From Gemmatimonadota bacterium (GTDB lineage Bacteria > Gemmatimonadota > Gemmatimonadetes > Longimicrobiales > RSA9), in the NCBI GenBank assembly GCA_012027055.1, contig VEPF01000241.1, positions 1-5,659 on the forward strand: 5,659 nucleotides of DNA, in the 5' to 3' direction. The position numbers and the translations under genes were made by a program. Below the pieces are notes generated by a model. That model did no database searches and was not told the origin of the DNA. It saw only the letters and a program-made list of their open reading frames with translations. Below are positions 5,508 through 5,659 of this stretch, piece by piece (positions within the stretch are counted from its first letter, which is position 1; every line of letters starts with the position of its first letter).

Positions 5508-5659
5508 ATGGCCGACGTCCGCGTTCCCGCCGTCGCCGGACTGTTCTATCCGGCCGATCCCCCGACGCTCCGTTCCCTGGTGCGCCAGCTGCTGGCGGCC
5601 GCGCGGCCGGCCGCGGTCCAGGGCGCGCGCCCCGCGGCGCGGCTCGTGGCGCCCGCGGG
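5508..5659 (+). CDS. MEMO-family protein, AmmeMemoRadiSam system protein B (N-terminal fragment)
   Basis: Only the first 50 codons and part of the next are inside the window. The start VRVPAVAGLFYPADPPTLRSLV (residues 4-25, with P7, A8, G11, F13, Y14 and P15) is the hallmark N-terminus of the MEMO1 / AmmeMemoRadiSam system protein B family. These are relatives of dioxygenase-fold, metal-binding proteins, often encoded with an AMMECR1-domain protein and a radical SAM protein whose joint function is unsettled. Such partners would be expected to the right of the window. Near the edge the frame reads RLVAPAG where the family normally has a PHAG motif, so the usual histidine is absent in what can be seen. 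ATG 5508 fits the family; an in-frame GTG at 5484, after a TAG at 5478-5480, is the alternative. It is divergent from protein B. Confidence 0.85.
   Translation, partial: MADVRVPAVAGLFYPADPPTLRSLVRQLLAAARPAAVQGARPAARLVAPA

Noticed and set aside
4913..5509. A 198-codon minus-strand frame overlapping protein B
   Set aside because: It overlaps protein B out of frame. Protein B is supported by conservation with protein A; this frame has no matching counterpart.
1..5659. CRISPR array, tRNA or rRNA, insertion sequence, toxin-antitoxin or defence system
   Set aside because: No spaced direct repeats, no structural RNA motifs, no transposase or integrase motifs, and no defence-type domains were seen on either strand.

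Overview
The window is GC-rich: 60-base blocks counted by hand run from about 57% to 80% GC. It is densely coding and carries a lipoprotein-type secreted protein, which suggests a GC-rich bacterium, probably Gram-negative. The gene mix (a FumA-like class I fumarase, PdxB, a MEMO-family protein and a PKD-tailed lipoprotein protease) would fit a Gemmatimonadota-like or deltaproteobacteria-like lineage. That placement is an impression, not something the sequence proves.

Layout, right to left because almost everything is on the minus strand. At the far right, a plus-strand gene starts at 5508 and runs off the window; it is the N-terminus of a MEMO-family protein (AmmeMemoRadiSam system protein B). 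Divergent from it across a 140-base gap is a small cysteine-rich protein of unknown function (5367-4990, 'protein B'). After a 256-base non-coding gap comes a NAL1-like trypsin-fold serine protease with a lipoprotein signal and a C-terminal PKD domain (4733-3417). A second, clearly paralogous cysteine-rich protein follows (3293-2925, 'protein A'). Last comes a tight two-gene operon: a full-length class I iron-sulfur fumarase (2762-1140), then, six bases on, PdxB, the erythronate-4-phosphate dehydrogenase of vitamin B6 synthesis (1133 to beyond the left edge).

Fumarase and PdxB are ordinary core metabolism (TCA cycle; DXP-dependent pyridoxal phosphate synthesis) and are probably co-transcribed. 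The two cysteine-rich paralogs flank the protease. They share seven cysteines, including a CxxC and two CX3C pairs, and look like small metal-binding cytosolic proteins. No functional link to the exported protease can be shown. Both paralogs lack a Shine-Dalgarno sequence, and each has a TANNNT box ending exactly six bases before its ATG, the geometry expected of leaderless transcripts. Fumarase has a strong Shine-Dalgarno sequence, and the protease also has one.

I see no tRNA, rRNA, CRISPR array, insertion sequence or phage gene. The most unusual points are the paralog-protease-paralog arrangement, the leaderless-start pattern, the fumarase stop codon lying in frame with pdxB, and a missing histidine in the visible part of the MEMO motif.
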